Assembly: GCA_014584345.1 (NCBI GenBank)
Contig: JACTNB010000021.1
Location: 248,001 to 312,000, forward strand
Length of the DNA: 64,000 nt
DNA from: Planctomycetota bacterium
GTDB taxonomy: Bacteria; Planctomycetota; Planctomycetia; Planctomycetales; Planctomycetaceae
Reading direction: 5' to 3'
The position numbers were made by a program, and so were the translations under genes. The notes under the pieces were generated by a model that made no database searches, was not told the DNA's origin, and saw nothing but the letters and a program-made list of their open reading frames with translations. Shown piece by piece: positions 9,701 through 16,885 of the stretch. Each line of letters begins with the position of its first letter. Positions within the stretch are counted from its first letter, which is position 1.

Positions 9701-9933
9701 CCATGAGCGAAAAATGGATTGCGACATTGGGAACGGCATACGACATTGCGGAGAATCAGGACCGGGGGCAATCCCTGACGATCACCGGGGTGCGTGCCGA
9801 CTTCCTGATACACGTCGGCATGTCCGTGGACAGCAGCAAGGGCAACTTCGGGCTGGGCTTTATGATTGAACCTCGTCTGGGACCATTGAATGGATCCTCG
9901 AATCAGTTGAGTTCCCTTTTGGGAACAAGATAG
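6739..9933 (+). CDS. lptD: LptD/OstA-like outer-membrane LPS-assembly protein
   Basis: The 1064-residue product has a signal sequence (LWSVCAGVCLYCLSLVAWGQ). An N-terminal periplasmic half contains OstA-type segments, for example LYLEGNIEIRQGENVLKASK followed by AYYDIREDRAVLHDGELRV (about residues 335-375). A long C-terminal half has alternating aromatic beta strands typical of a barrel (WNLQLHAYSERGFWLGTDA, WRHREQWSSQLDWTAEIGLL). LptD inserts lipopolysaccharide into the outer leaflet, so this protein argues for a real outer membrane. It is longer than the roughly 780-residue enterobacterial LptD because the periplasmic part is extended. The ATG at 6739 has no clear Shine-Dalgarno sequence, so the start is tentative. 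It could instead be a planctomycete-specific barrel paralogue. Confidence 0.75.
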   Translation: MSPRFPPYRRNLQPSGLWSVCAGVCLYCLSLVAWGQEFSGRTQPGFLTGTSSEVAAGNLQPVPTEHDPIVLSCEYLHEETPSAIDVTQRLAGTEDVSRSGQGIPDEARVFVLRDRCRIRQGKWELTARQMVVWRSRVQRQGRTVERLLVYPEGDVVLTPSSERLPASMFIELYSSVGVTMEARHTDPGHVANGDLDPLHKRALLARGEITQAAWNQPELIPPGRSQPLFGPEVDFDSLNPVLPATGSRHVVVSPRSFGVGFSVSSFLSNETSPPEQVTVITQGVNIVIEGMPDIRGLGTGTLDLSADQVVIWTQANASGQFSPDMFQDANAPLQLYLEGNIEIRQGENVLKASKAYYDIREDRAVLHDGELRVRIPDLEGTLKLRAERIRQLSHDSFHAQNAWVTGSEFGVPTYRMEAGDIFIENRHDQRWIGNGNSQIDPELNQPRSHPAPWITSLDNRFRIGNTPVFMSPFLSMSAEDPHIPLESITLGGDQILGAQVKTIWNMSKLLGLATPGADWNLQLHAYSERGFWLGTDANYASIEAPGTPGRFFGEAEAVWINDFGRDNLGLDRRDLDVANNTRGRVLWRHREQWSSQLDWTAEIGLLSDRNFLEQYYESEWDQGKDNETLLGLNYVEDNVAASLMTRVQLNEFEYDTQWLPRGDLTILGEPLLWDRLVYSSRTSAGYGQLRPGSTPEDPADLFVPIWYMPAAEGLVFSSRHELSVPFALGPLQLDPYILGEAAYWQDDGFTGNSLNRFYGSAGLRGNLQLWKTFPNVRNQILGLNGLAHKQTLGFDYYFADSTEDLSNIPQYNEFEENAQERFRTRLIFNTFGLMNSAMLPAQFDPRGYAVRSGAARNVSSPYFELVDDQHALRLNWNHRLQTKVGPPERQRIKDWMTLDLGITYFPNPGDDNFGTSFGLLTANYMWDVGARTKFLANGQFDFFDDAPQVWDVGFLSQRSTRGSVYVGYRNIQAGPLESQLLTGSVSYAMSEKWIATLGTAYDIAENQDRGQSLTITGVRADFLIHVGMSVDSSKGNFGLGFMIEPRLGPLNGSSNQLSSLLGTR

Positions 9934-10059
9934 TCGGGAAAGAAGCGTGCAGGCATGCCCGATGAAATCACCCTCATCGTCGAATTGACCGTTGGACGGT
10001 TATTTCCATGGGCAGGAACAGATCGACTCAAAAATCCGTGAAGCTAATCGGAGCGGAGG

Positions 10060-10473
10060 ATGCGAAATTCGTCGCGTTTGAATTTGGAACACATCACTGG
10101 AGCGCAGATCAGCCGATCGGCCTGGCGGCAACGGGTGGTGGAGGCAGAGCGAGGTTTCACCGCCGGTTTCCGCGCGAACTCCGCCTTGTTCTTCTATTTC
10201 TTCACCACGAGCGTGCTGATCAGCATTTCCGTCGTGCTGGGACTTTCCGGCATGCAATGGGCGTTGCTGCTGCTCAGCGTGGTCATTGCGATCAGCAGCG
10301 AATTATTGTGCTTCACCGCACAGAAACTGGGAGAGATTCTCGATCGCCGACAGGACGAGGAAATCACGCGGCTGATCTCGATGGTCGCCGCCGCCTGCTT
10401 TCTGCTGTTGGCCGGAGCCATCACGACCATCGTGCTGATTCTAGGCCTGCGACTGTATGAACTTTACGGATGA
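10060..10473 (+). CDS. Diacylglycerol kinase (DgkA)-like small membrane protein, catalytic residues altered
   Basis: The 137-residue product has three predicted membrane helices (ALFFYFFTTSVLISISVVLGL, MQWALLLLSVVIAISSELL, MVAAACFLLLAGAITTIVLIL) in the DgkA layout, with a basic N-terminal amphipathic stretch ending GFRANSALF. The signature helix keeps the first glutamate (ISSELL) and a following ILDR. The asparagine and second glutamate of the DgkA motif EILNSAIEAVVDR are replaced (ELLCFTAQKLGEILDR). Family membership is therefore likely, but kinase activity is doubtful. The start is supported by GGAG six bases upstream of the ATG. It follows the LptD-like gene by 126 bases, so a shared envelope role is possible. 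Confidence 0.6.
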   Translation: MRNSSRLNLEHITGAQISRSAWRQRVVEAERGFTAGFRANSALFFYFFTTSVLISISVVLGLSGMQWALLLLSVVIAISSELLCFTAQKLGEILDRRQDEEITRLISMVAAACFLLLAGAITTIVLILGLRLYELYG

Positions 10474-10531
10474 TCTCCACCGGTATCGGCCACGCGACTC
10501 GAATCCGCATCGGGCCTTGAATTTTTCGTAG

Positions 10532-10548
10532 GGTACGCTCTGCGTACC
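10532..10548. repeat. Small perfect palindrome between convergent genes
   Basis: GGTACGC TCT GCGTACC forms a 7-bp stem with a 3-base loop. It lies between the ends of two convergent genes (10473 and 10663), where a bidirectional terminator or a REP-like unit would be expected. No T-run follows. As inference, it is a dispersed repeat unit or a transcription-end hairpin. Confidence 0.4.
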
Positions 10549-10662
10549 ATTCATGTGGTATCCACGCAGCTACTGAACCACACACATACCGGGGCAGGTT
10601 GCCTCCGCATCAAACCATCCACGGACTCCGTGCGTATCCGTACTGGGAGGCGTGCCGGAATC

Positions 10663-11490
10663 TCAGGGGGTGTTCAGTTTGGCGGCTGCGTCCGAGCCTG
10701 TTTGCACCAGATTCATTTCGACACTGAATTCAGAGTGTTTCTTGAAAAGATCGCGTGTATCCACCAGCGTCTTGGTTTCACGTTCGGTGCGTACGATCCA
10801 CCGAACCGAACCGAAGGGAATCTCGTCCGAGATCCAGAGCGTGGTATTATTGGTGCTGCGGGAGGAAAGTTCTTCAATCACGGTGCTGTTTTCGATGCGC
10901 GTCGCCGCAATCTCACGGGGGGCATCCGCACTCCCGGCCTGAACGGTTACCGTATCTTCTCCCGCAATTTTCGCCTGTTCGTTGATCAGTACCTGCGACA
11001 GCACCGGAAAGGTTTGAAAAACATTTCCCTGAAGCGGTTGCACGTCTCCCTCCCCAATTTTTCGGTAGCCCTGAACCACGGGCAGGTAAGCCCGGGGAAT
11101 GGGCAGGTCGAAAAATGCCTTGCCGATCACTTCCTGCTCGGGAACCAGGATCTTGTAAAGACGTACCGAGCCTGGTCCCGTTTCCAGTTGGCCGTCCACT
11201 TGCTGGCCAATCTGCGATTCCAGTTCTAGCCAGACACAGGAAACCTGCTCGCCTTTCCATTCCGCGGTGGTCCGTTCGAGGCAGCGGATTTCCAGAAGGC
11301 ATTGCCATTGCAAGGTCAAATCACCTTCCGTGCTGGTGGGCCGGACGGTCACCTGGCGATATTCGCCTGCATACCGTGCCCACGTCCCCGATTCAGGGAG
11401 ATTCCACACCAATCCCTGGGCCGCAACCGTTTGAAGCATTCCCGTAAGAACCAGAGTCCAGCCACAGCAGTGCAGAAAATAGCCTCGCAT
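10663..11490 (-). CDS. Secreted protein of unknown function
   Basis: The 275-residue product has an N-terminal signal peptide (GWTLVLTGMLQTVAAQG, cleavage near residue 25). I do not recognise a family. The mature part is beta-rich with an early TWARYAGEY motif, a central MNEQAK-like polar stretch (VLINEQAKIAGED) and a C-terminal TLWISDEIPFGSVRWIV segment. That segment is reminiscent of periplasmic proteins that measure conversion of a substrate, but this is weak. GGAA lies upstream of the ATG. The gene is convergent with the DgkA-like gene and divergent from the glycerate kinase, so no operon partner is evident. Confidence 0.65.
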   Translation of the reverse strand: MRGYFLHCCGWTLVLTGMLQTVAAQGLVWNLPESGTWARYAGEYRQVTVRPTSTEGDLTLQWQCLLEIRCLERTTAEWKGEQVSCVWLELESQIGQQVDGQLETGPGSVRLYKILVPEQEVIGKAFFDLPIPRAYLPVVQGYRKIGEGDVQPLQGNVFQTFPVLSQVLINEQAKIAGEDTVTVQAGSADAPREIAATRIENSTVIEELSSRSTNNTTLWISDEIPFGSVRWIVRTERETKTLVDTRDLFKKHSEFSVEMNLVQTGSDAAAKLNTP

Positions 11491-11784
11491 GTTTCGTTCC
11501 CGAATCGTGTCAAGTTCAAACTGGTGCTTCGATCGCGGCGATCGTGTTCACTGAAGATAATTTCGTTTGCCGAGCCGGGAAATGCAATCCTACGTTGTGG
11601 CAAGTCATCGATTGTGGCCGAAATTATTGATTCCGGCGGCAAGATCGGTACATTCCCCGCGAAACAGGCCGGTCTGGAATCAACTCGCGCACGGTTTGCT
11701 ATCATGCTGGCGGAGATGATATACAAGAACTGGTCTACGATGGTACTCGCAATACCGTGCGCGTACAGAGCAGGAAATTTCCCC

Positions 11785-13173
11785 ATGCATCCGCAATCCG
11801 TTCATCAGGCTCGAAACGATGCCATGGCCATTTGGCGGGCAGGCGTGAACGCCGTCGACTCCCGGCGTCTTGTCGCGCAGGCGGTCCGATTGGAGGAAAC
11901 CTGTTTACGCGTCTGCCAGCAGGTGATTCCCCTGGCCGGGTTGGGTCGGGTTCTGGTTGTGGGCGCAGGTAAGGCGGGGACCGGTATGGCGCAAGGTCTG
12001 GAAGAGGCCCTGCCGCCGGAATTTCTTGATCAACGTGTCTCGGGCTGGATCAATGTGCCTGCCGACTGCCTTCCGGAAATACCATTGAGGCGGATACATC
12101 TGCATCCCGCGCGTCCCGCGGGGATCAACGAACCGACCGAAGCGGGGTACCGGGGGACGTTAAAAATTCTGGAACTCGTGGCAGACATGCGCCCGGAAGA
12201 TGTCTGCCTGGTGCTGATCTCTGGCGGAGGGAGCGCCCTGCTGCCGGCTCCCGCCGCAGGTATTTCGCTGGAGGATAAACTGCAAATCACACGCCGGTTA
12301 AGCAAGGCTGGCGCCACGATTGATGATCTGAACCGCGTACGAAGAGCGTTGTCCCTCATCAAGGGGGGGGGGCTGCTGCGTGCCTGCCCGGCTGGTAGCG
12401 TATTCAGCCTGGTGATTTCCGACGTGGTGGGGGATCCGCTGGAAACCATCGCCTCCGGGCCAACTGTTCCCTTGCCGGTGGATCGGCCTCTGGCCCTGAG
12501 TCTGTTGCATGACTATCTCGGAGCCGAAATTCCGCGTTCCGTTCAGGAATTTTTAGCGCGTCCAGAAACAGAAGCTCCCCCTCTTCGTTGCCTGTATCAT
12601 AACGATATTATTGGCAGTAACGCCGTCGCATTGAGGGCCGCGGGAAATCGGGCAGAGGAACTTGGGTATCGTGTGTTGTCGCTGGGATCCGAAGTCACTG
12701 GAATCGCGGCGGAACTGGGGCAGCAAATGGTACGCCAAGGACTGGAATATCCATTGACCGGCGACGGGCAACCCTTGTGTCTGCTCTGCGGCGGTGAAAC
12801 GACGGTTCCCCTGGCGGATGTGGCAAACCCCGGAAAAGGAGGCAGAAACCAGGAGGTCGCAGTAGCCGCGTTAGCAACCTTGGAGGAACTGCCGGAGACC
12901 TCTTTCGAGCGCAGGAACTTAACCCTGCTCGCAGCGGGAACGGATGGCGAGGATGGCCCAACCAATGCCGCTGGTGGCTTCGCCGATCGACTCGCTCTGG
13001 AAAGCATCCGCCATCAGAATTTGAATACGTCGGCATTTCTGAGAGAGCACAATTCCCATGCCTTGCTGAAAGCCTGCGATTCCCTGTTCATCACAGGCCC
13101 TACCCACACAAACGTGATGGATTTGAATGTGGTCCTGATTCATCCACATGGCCATGCGGTGCAAACTGATTAA
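11785..13173 (+). CDS. Glycerate 2-kinase (DUF4147/MOFRL family)
   Basis: The 462-residue product matches the type II glycerate kinase family, which phosphorylates D-glycerate to 2-phosphoglycerate. Residues 1-230 form the DUF4147 part, with a nucleotide-binding-like stretch VLVVGAGKAGTGMAQGLEE, VLISGGGSALLPAPA, and LNRVRRALSLIKGGGLLRACPAG. The MOFRL domain forms the C-terminal third (LLCGGETTVPLADVANPGKGGRNQEVAVAAL, then LAAGTDGEDGPTNAAGGFAD). The frame is open far upstream, but the ATG at 11785, preceded by AGGAA, gives the family's normal N-terminus. The gene is monocistronic between divergent and convergent neighbours. It probably links glyoxylate or sugar-acid breakdown to glycolysis. 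Confidence 0.92.
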   Translation: MHPQSVHQARNDAMAIWRAGVNAVDSRRLVAQAVRLEETCLRVCQQVIPLAGLGRVLVVGAGKAGTGMAQGLEEALPPEFLDQRVSGWINVPADCLPEIPLRRIHLHPARPAGINEPTEAGYRGTLKILELVADMRPEDVCLVLISGGGSALLPAPAAGISLEDKLQITRRLSKAGATIDDLNRVRRALSLIKGGGLLRACPAGSVFSLVISDVVGDPLETIASGPTVPLPVDRPLALSLLHDYLGAEIPRSVQEFLARPETEAPPLRCLYHNDIIGSNAVALRAAGNRAEELGYRVLSLGSEVTGIAAELGQQMVRQGLEYPLTGDGQPLCLLCGGETTVPLADVANPGKGGRNQEVAVAALATLEELPETSFERRNLTLLAAGTDGEDGPTNAAGGFADRLALESIRHQNLNTSAFLREHNSHALLKACDSLFITGPTHTNVMDLNVVLIHPHGHAVQTD

Positions 13174-13244
13174 GTCGAGGTCCGTTTCGAAACCGCGCAT
13201 GAGGATACGGAGCGGAGACATTCCCCCGCCTGCCTCACGCGGAT

Positions 13245-14123
13245 TCAGGCTACATCAAGTAGCATCAATTCCCGCGCCGCCTGCAAAATTTCGTCGGCGT
13301 CCACAATGGACTTCTTACGGACGTATCCCACCAGCAGGGAAAGGTCGGCCAATTGGTTGATTTTTCTGGGAACGCCGCCCGCCAGACGATGCATTTGATC
13401 CTTGGCCTCTTCGGTAAAACACTCTTGCTGGGCACCAGCAGCCTGTAGACGCTGACGGAGATAATCCGACAACTCCTCGCGAGACAGACAGGGGAGACTC
13501 AACCGCAAAGTGAGGCTCTCGAAAAATCCGGCGAACTGTCGCAGATTCTGACTGGCGACCGGCTGGCCCACCAGTAACACGGAAACGCGAAAACCCTGTT
13601 CATTCCCTGCCTGTGGCGCTCGTCCCGCTACTGAATTCAACGGGTGCAGGGACAATTGCCCCCACTCGTACATGGCCTTCAAGGCACCGATTGCAGCGGG
13701 ATCCGACAGTTCCTGAATATTATCCAACACCAGCAGCACATGGCTTGCCGTCGCATGGAACAGGTGCTGGATTTTTTCCAGTAGAAGCCCGGGATGTTCG
13801 AGCACAAGAGCGTCCGCGGAACCTGCCTGATCGGCTGACAGTTGCAGGTAAATCCTCCGCAACAAATCCTGGTGACCGAAATAGGGCTGGCTGAGCCAGG
13901 CAATGTGCGTAAAGCGGCCACCATGCCGACGAACAAAATCACGTGTGAGTGCCGTTTTGCCCACACCGGGTTGCCCCGTCAACAGCGCGCAACCCGCACG
14001 ATCCACCAACGCATATCTCAGCTTTTCCGTTATCGCATGCTGACCAGGAAGGCGACAATGAAATCTGGGATCACAAATCCCGTCAAAGGGACGTTCCTTG
14101 AACAGCCAGTAGCATTCATACAT
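13245..14123 (-). CDS. ExeA-type AAA ATPase
   Basis: The 292-residue product starts MYECYWLFKERPFDGICDPRF, the classic ExeA/GspA opening. Walker A is GQPGVGKT at residues 50-57. The Walker B strand is HVLLVLDNIQ, with Asp134 followed by Asn135 where most relatives have Glu. A sensor-like strand (FRVSVLLVGQP) and an arginine-rich C-terminal lid (LPCLSREELSDYLRQRL ... GGVPRKINQLAD) follow. ExeA proteins load secretin subunits or act as transposition-type switch ATPases. No secretin or transposase is nearby, so the role here is open. The reading frame is open further upstream, but the family alignment fixes this start. A LuxR-type regulator precedes it on the same strand by 181 bases. Confidence 0.85.
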   Translation of the reverse strand: MYECYWLFKERPFDGICDPRFHCRLPGQHAITEKLRYALVDRAGCALLTGQPGVGKTALTRDFVRRHGGRFTHIAWLSQPYFGHQDLLRRIYLQLSADQAGSADALVLEHPGLLLEKIQHLFHATASHVLLVLDNIQELSDPAAIGALKAMYEWGQLSLHPLNSVAGRAPQAGNEQGFRVSVLLVGQPVASQNLRQFAGFFESLTLRLSLPCLSREELSDYLRQRLQAAGAQQECFTEEAKDQMHRLAGGVPRKINQLADLSLLVGYVRKKSIVDADEILQAARELMLLDVA

Positions 14124-14304
14124 TGGTCGGAACCTGCCTGCCGAAAAACTACGGAACAGAAATACAGACCACGCAGCGTGCCAGACGGGGGGAACGAGCC
14201 TGCCTGTAGTCATATCGGCAAACAAATGGGAGGGTTGTGAGGGAAAGTCCAACCATAGCGATTCTGTCACCGCACCAGGCTTGAGAGTCGTTCCCCTCTC
14301 CCTT

Positions 14305-14985
14305 TCAGGCCTCCAGCAAGCCTTCCCGGATGGCGTACCGGGTCAGATGTACCCGGTCATGCATATCAAGCTTTTTCATGATGCGATATTTGTGGCTATC
14401 GATCGATTTCACGGACAGGTGCATTAACTTGGCCACTTCCTTAACTGTATAGCCCATCGCCAGATAACGTAGAACTTCATGCTGCCTGCGTGTTAAGCCC
14501 GAATTACCGGCACGATTGTTTGCAGGAGATTGGCAGAGTACGGAAATCCGGGCAAGCAGATCGGGCGTGATCCCCTGATGTCCCTCCAGAATACTCTGCA
14601 AAGCAGTCGCAATTTGTTCAGGCAAGGCATCGTGTCCGAGCAACCCCGCGGGGCGCTGTGACAATATTTCCCGAAGCACTGTGTCCGAGGGATTTCCCAG
14701 CAGAAAAACAATACGGCTGGCAGCAACCAGCTTTCGAATTTCCTCCACAACAGCGGACCCGCTGAGCCTATCCAACTGGGCTGGCAGAATGATCAATTCC
14801 GGTTGATGTTCCAGAATACTGGTTTTCAACGTGGAATAGCTATGCACCAACGCAATTTCTTCGCTAATTCCCATGCCTCGAAACCAGACGGAAATTGCAT
14901 GCGACAGAAAGCGACTTTCCTCCACCAGGAGCAGGCGAACCGGGTGATCCAGATACAACTCAGCGACCTCGAGGCTGGTCAGCAT
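14305..14985 (-). CDS. LuxR-family response regulator with a degenerate receiver
   Basis: The 226-residue product has a receiver-like N-terminal domain (about 15-135) and a LuxR/FixJ helix-turn-helix (about 160-226: LTRRQHEVLRYLAMGYTVKEVAKLMHLSVKSIDSHKYRIMKKL). The receiver has lost its chemistry. The acidic pair is VEESRF rather than VDDH, the phospho-acceptor strand reads IILPAQLDRLSG with no aspartate at the usual place, and the conserved lysine appears as GLLGHDAL. It therefore probably works without phosphorylation. The start has a strong GAGGAG six bases upstream. A linked histidine kinase is absent. It may control its ExeA neighbour or the divergent cheX-cheY pair. Confidence 0.88.
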   Translation of the reverse strand: MLTSLEVAELYLDHPVRLLLVEESRFLSHAISVWFRGMGISEEIALVHSYSTLKTSILEHQPELIILPAQLDRLSGSAVVEEIRKLVAASRIVFLLGNPSDTVLREILSQRPAGLLGHDALPEQIATALQSILEGHQGITPDLLARISVLCQSPANNRAGNSGLTRRQHEVLRYLAMGYTVKEVAKLMHLSVKSIDSHKYRIMKKLDMHDRVHLTRYAIREGLLEA

Positions 14986-15189
14986 GCGCGGCTCCTCAAT
15001 GCGACAGAGAGATACGTACTGGTCAACACCCCTAAGTCTTTATGGGGACTGCTGTCATTTCCGGTTGATATCCAAATTCTTCGGCGGAGTACGATCCGTC
15101 CGTGCACTCAATTTATCACTCATGATATCGCTATGACACACCCTGACACACATCCAAGCACCCAGCCTCCTTATATCAGACTAAATACC

Positions 15190-15205
15190 TAGGCATAGAT
15201 GCCTA
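15190..15205. promoter_or_regulatory. Palindrome, possible operator
   Basis: TAGGCAT AG ATGCCTA is a perfect 7-bp inverted repeat with a 2-base spacer. LuxR-type dimers bind palindromes of about this size. The site is 205 bases upstream of the LuxR-type gene start and 360 bases upstream of cheX. Its use as an operator is inference. Confidence 0.3.
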
Positions 15206-15484
15206 TTATCTTTCAAATTTCCAAGACTATACCCCAATCTGCGACATTATTTCTCCTTGATTTCCCGAAAAACATGCAAACAAGGCACCGCGTTGCGGTA
15301 TTTCCCTGCACTTCAAAAAAAATTTGCCTGCAACGTGGGAACGTCGAAATTTCCACGGGCGCCGAGTTCCGCCAAGCAGTCGATGGGACAACTACGGGAA
15401 AATTTTCCACCTGGTTGCCATTTTGAAACGCCCTGTGGCTTTTTGTGACCTATAGTCAGTTAGGTGCTGCCAAAGTTGCCGATT

Positions 15485-15500
15485 TGGCTTGCGTTTTGCT
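15485..15500 (+). promoter_or_regulatory. sigma54 (RpoN)-like promoter for cheX-cheY
   Basis: TGGCTT-GCGTT-TTGCT fits the sigma54 pattern TGGCAC-N5-TTGCW, with exact GG/GC spacing. Transcription would start near 15511, leaving a leader of about 55 bases to the cheX ATG. Motility and chemotaxis genes are common RpoN targets. No enhancer site was identified. Confidence 0.45.
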
Positions 15501-15565
15501 TCGCGAGCCAAGCAAGCGGGCAGCGAAAATCGTTTCTTTTTCTACTGCGGAATCGTGGGCATCCG

Positions 15566-16054
15566 ATGATCACCCAGACAAAAACCAAGGCAGAATCCAC
15601 AACGAACCTGCTCAATCCGATTATTGGATCGGTCCTCCGGACTTTCGAGCGGATGCTGCAATGCGTGCCGCGCAGGTCAGGGCTGGAATTGAAGCATAAG
15701 GATTCCCCCAAATTTCCGCTGAGTGCCATCGTCGCTCTGACGGGTGACATGAATGGCACGATTGTCTTCAGCGTCTCCGAGGCGGTCAGCCTGGAAATTG
15801 TGCATCGTCTTCTCGGGGAGGTAGTCCACGAAATCAATTCGGAGGTCTGCGATGCCGTGGGAGAGATCGCCAACATGATTGCCGGCTCGGCCAAGGCGGA
15901 ATTGGAACATCTGAATCTGACGCTGGGAATTCCGAACATGGTTGTGGGGACGGGACATGAAGTGTATTACCCGCCCGAGGTGGCACATCCCCTGTGTATC
16001 TATTTTGAATCCGAAATGGGCCAGTTCATGATCGAATTTGGCTTTCGCGAATAA
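15566..16054 (+). CDS. cheX: CheX-family CheY-P phosphatase
   Basis: The 162-residue product matches the CheC/CheX fold, which removes the phosphate from CheY~P. The catalytic Glu-x-x-Asn signature is at residues 100 and 103 in AVGEIANMIAGSAK. The surrounding strands (AIVALTGDMNGTIVFSVS, HPLCIYFESEMGQFMIEFGF) are typical of CheX. I chose the ATG at 15566 because the upstream extension of the frame is outside the family alignment. A CheY-like gene follows 126 bases downstream, and together they make a minimal receiver-phosphatase module. No cheA, cheW or receptor gene is in the window. Confidence 0.85.
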   Translation: MITQTKTKAESTTNLLNPIIGSVLRTFERMLQCVPRRSGLELKHKDSPKFPLSAIVALTGDMNGTIVFSVSEAVSLEIVHRLLGEVVHEINSEVCDAVGEIANMIAGSAKAELEHLNLTLGIPNMVVGTGHEVYYPPEVAHPLCIYFESEMGQFMIEFGFRE

Positions 16055-16180
16055 ATCTGGATGGGAAGTGACTGCTGCTGCTCTGTGCGGCAAGGCATTT
16101 CCCTTCCTTCGGATAACGTGCCGAAATTTAGATGATTGTTCATGGTAACCCGAAACGTCCTTAACGCAGCAGGTACGAAC

Positions 16181-16546
16181 ATGAAAGTCTTGTTAGTCGA
16201 TGATTCCGCGACAATGCGGACGATCCAGAAACGCTGCCTGACCACGTTAGGTGTCAAGAACGTGGTTGAAGCCGCGGATGGTCTCCAGGCAATCAAACTG
16301 TTCCTGTCGGGAGGGTTCGATATTGTCTTCACGGACTGGAACATGCCGAACATGGATGGACTGCAATTGTTGATGGAAATCCGCAAGACGGACAAAACGA
16401 TCCCCGTGATCATGATTACCACCGAAGCGGAACGGGCCCGGGTCATCATCGCGGTGCAGGCCGGAATTTCGGATTACCTGGTCAAGCCGTTTTCTCCCGA
16501 GGCCTTGAATGAAAAACTGAGCAAATGGGTGGGCGTGCCCGCCTGA
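16181..16546 (+). CDS. cheY: Stand-alone CheY-like response regulator
   Basis: This single receiver domain of 121 residues is complete in its active-site residues. The acidic pair is Asp7-Asp8 (VLLVDDSATMR), the phospho-acceptor is Asp52 (FTDWNMPNMDG), the threonine is in MITTEAE and the lysine is Lys102 (YLVKPF). No output domain is present, so it acts by protein binding, as CheY does on the flagellar switch. The ATG at 16181 has AGG seven bases upstream; upstream starts in the same frame lack a site. It sits directly after cheX and is probably co-transcribed. The adjacent HDOD-GGDEF gene may be part of the same circuit. Confidence 0.9.
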   Translation: MKVLLVDDSATMRTIQKRCLTTLGVKNVVEAADGLQAIKLFLSGGFDIVFTDWNMPNMDGLQLLMEIRKTDKTIPVIMITTEAERARVIIAVQAGISDYLVKPFSPEALNEKLSKWVGVPA

Positions 16547-16885
16547 CAGAAGGGGAGTTCGTTCCCGATCCTCGAACTCGCGGCGGATTCCATCCACCAC
16601 GGCAGACGATCAACAGAACCAGTCAAGTTTTCAACTCAGCCTGGCCGTTGAAAGTAGTGTATCGCGACAGCGGGTAATTACGCTCCGAGGGGAGGAATCA
16701 CCGGAATTCTCTCGGCACACCCGCTGCCTCCCATGTGGTAAATCCTCTACTTGGACGTCGGATTCGCGAGACTCGACGCACGCGGAGGCGGCAGGCCCGG
16801 TTTGGATCGCCATTCAGATTGTGTAGCAATGGGCCGTGCCCAGCGCAAGTGTTCCTCGAAGTATTGAAATTCACGGAAGTTAGCC
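16547..16885 (+). other. Intergenic region, nothing recognised
   Basis: This is 339 bases between cheY and the HDOD-GGDEF gene. No gene, clear promoter or terminator was found. GGAAG six bases before the next ATG is that gene's ribosome-binding site. A structured RNA leader cannot be excluded by eye. Confidence 0.4.

Larger units (their letters stand above)
14986..15565. other. Divergent regulatory region between the LuxR gene and cheX
   Basis: This 580-base region is AT-richer than its surroundings and contains no convincing gene. It holds a 7-bp palindrome at 15190-15205 and a sigma54-like promoter at 15485-15500. A sigma70-like TATAGT at 15451-15456 has no matching -35 element at normal spacing. 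Confidence 0.5.

Noticed and set aside
9988..10000. ACCGT-TGG-ACGGT hairpin after the LptD-like gene
   Set aside because: The stem is only five pairs and there is no proper T-run, so it is too weak to call a terminator.
11302..11784. Upstream extension of the glycerate kinase frame
   Set aside because: It overlaps the divergent secreted-protein gene and falls outside the family's N-terminus. The ATG at 11785 has a ribosome-binding site.
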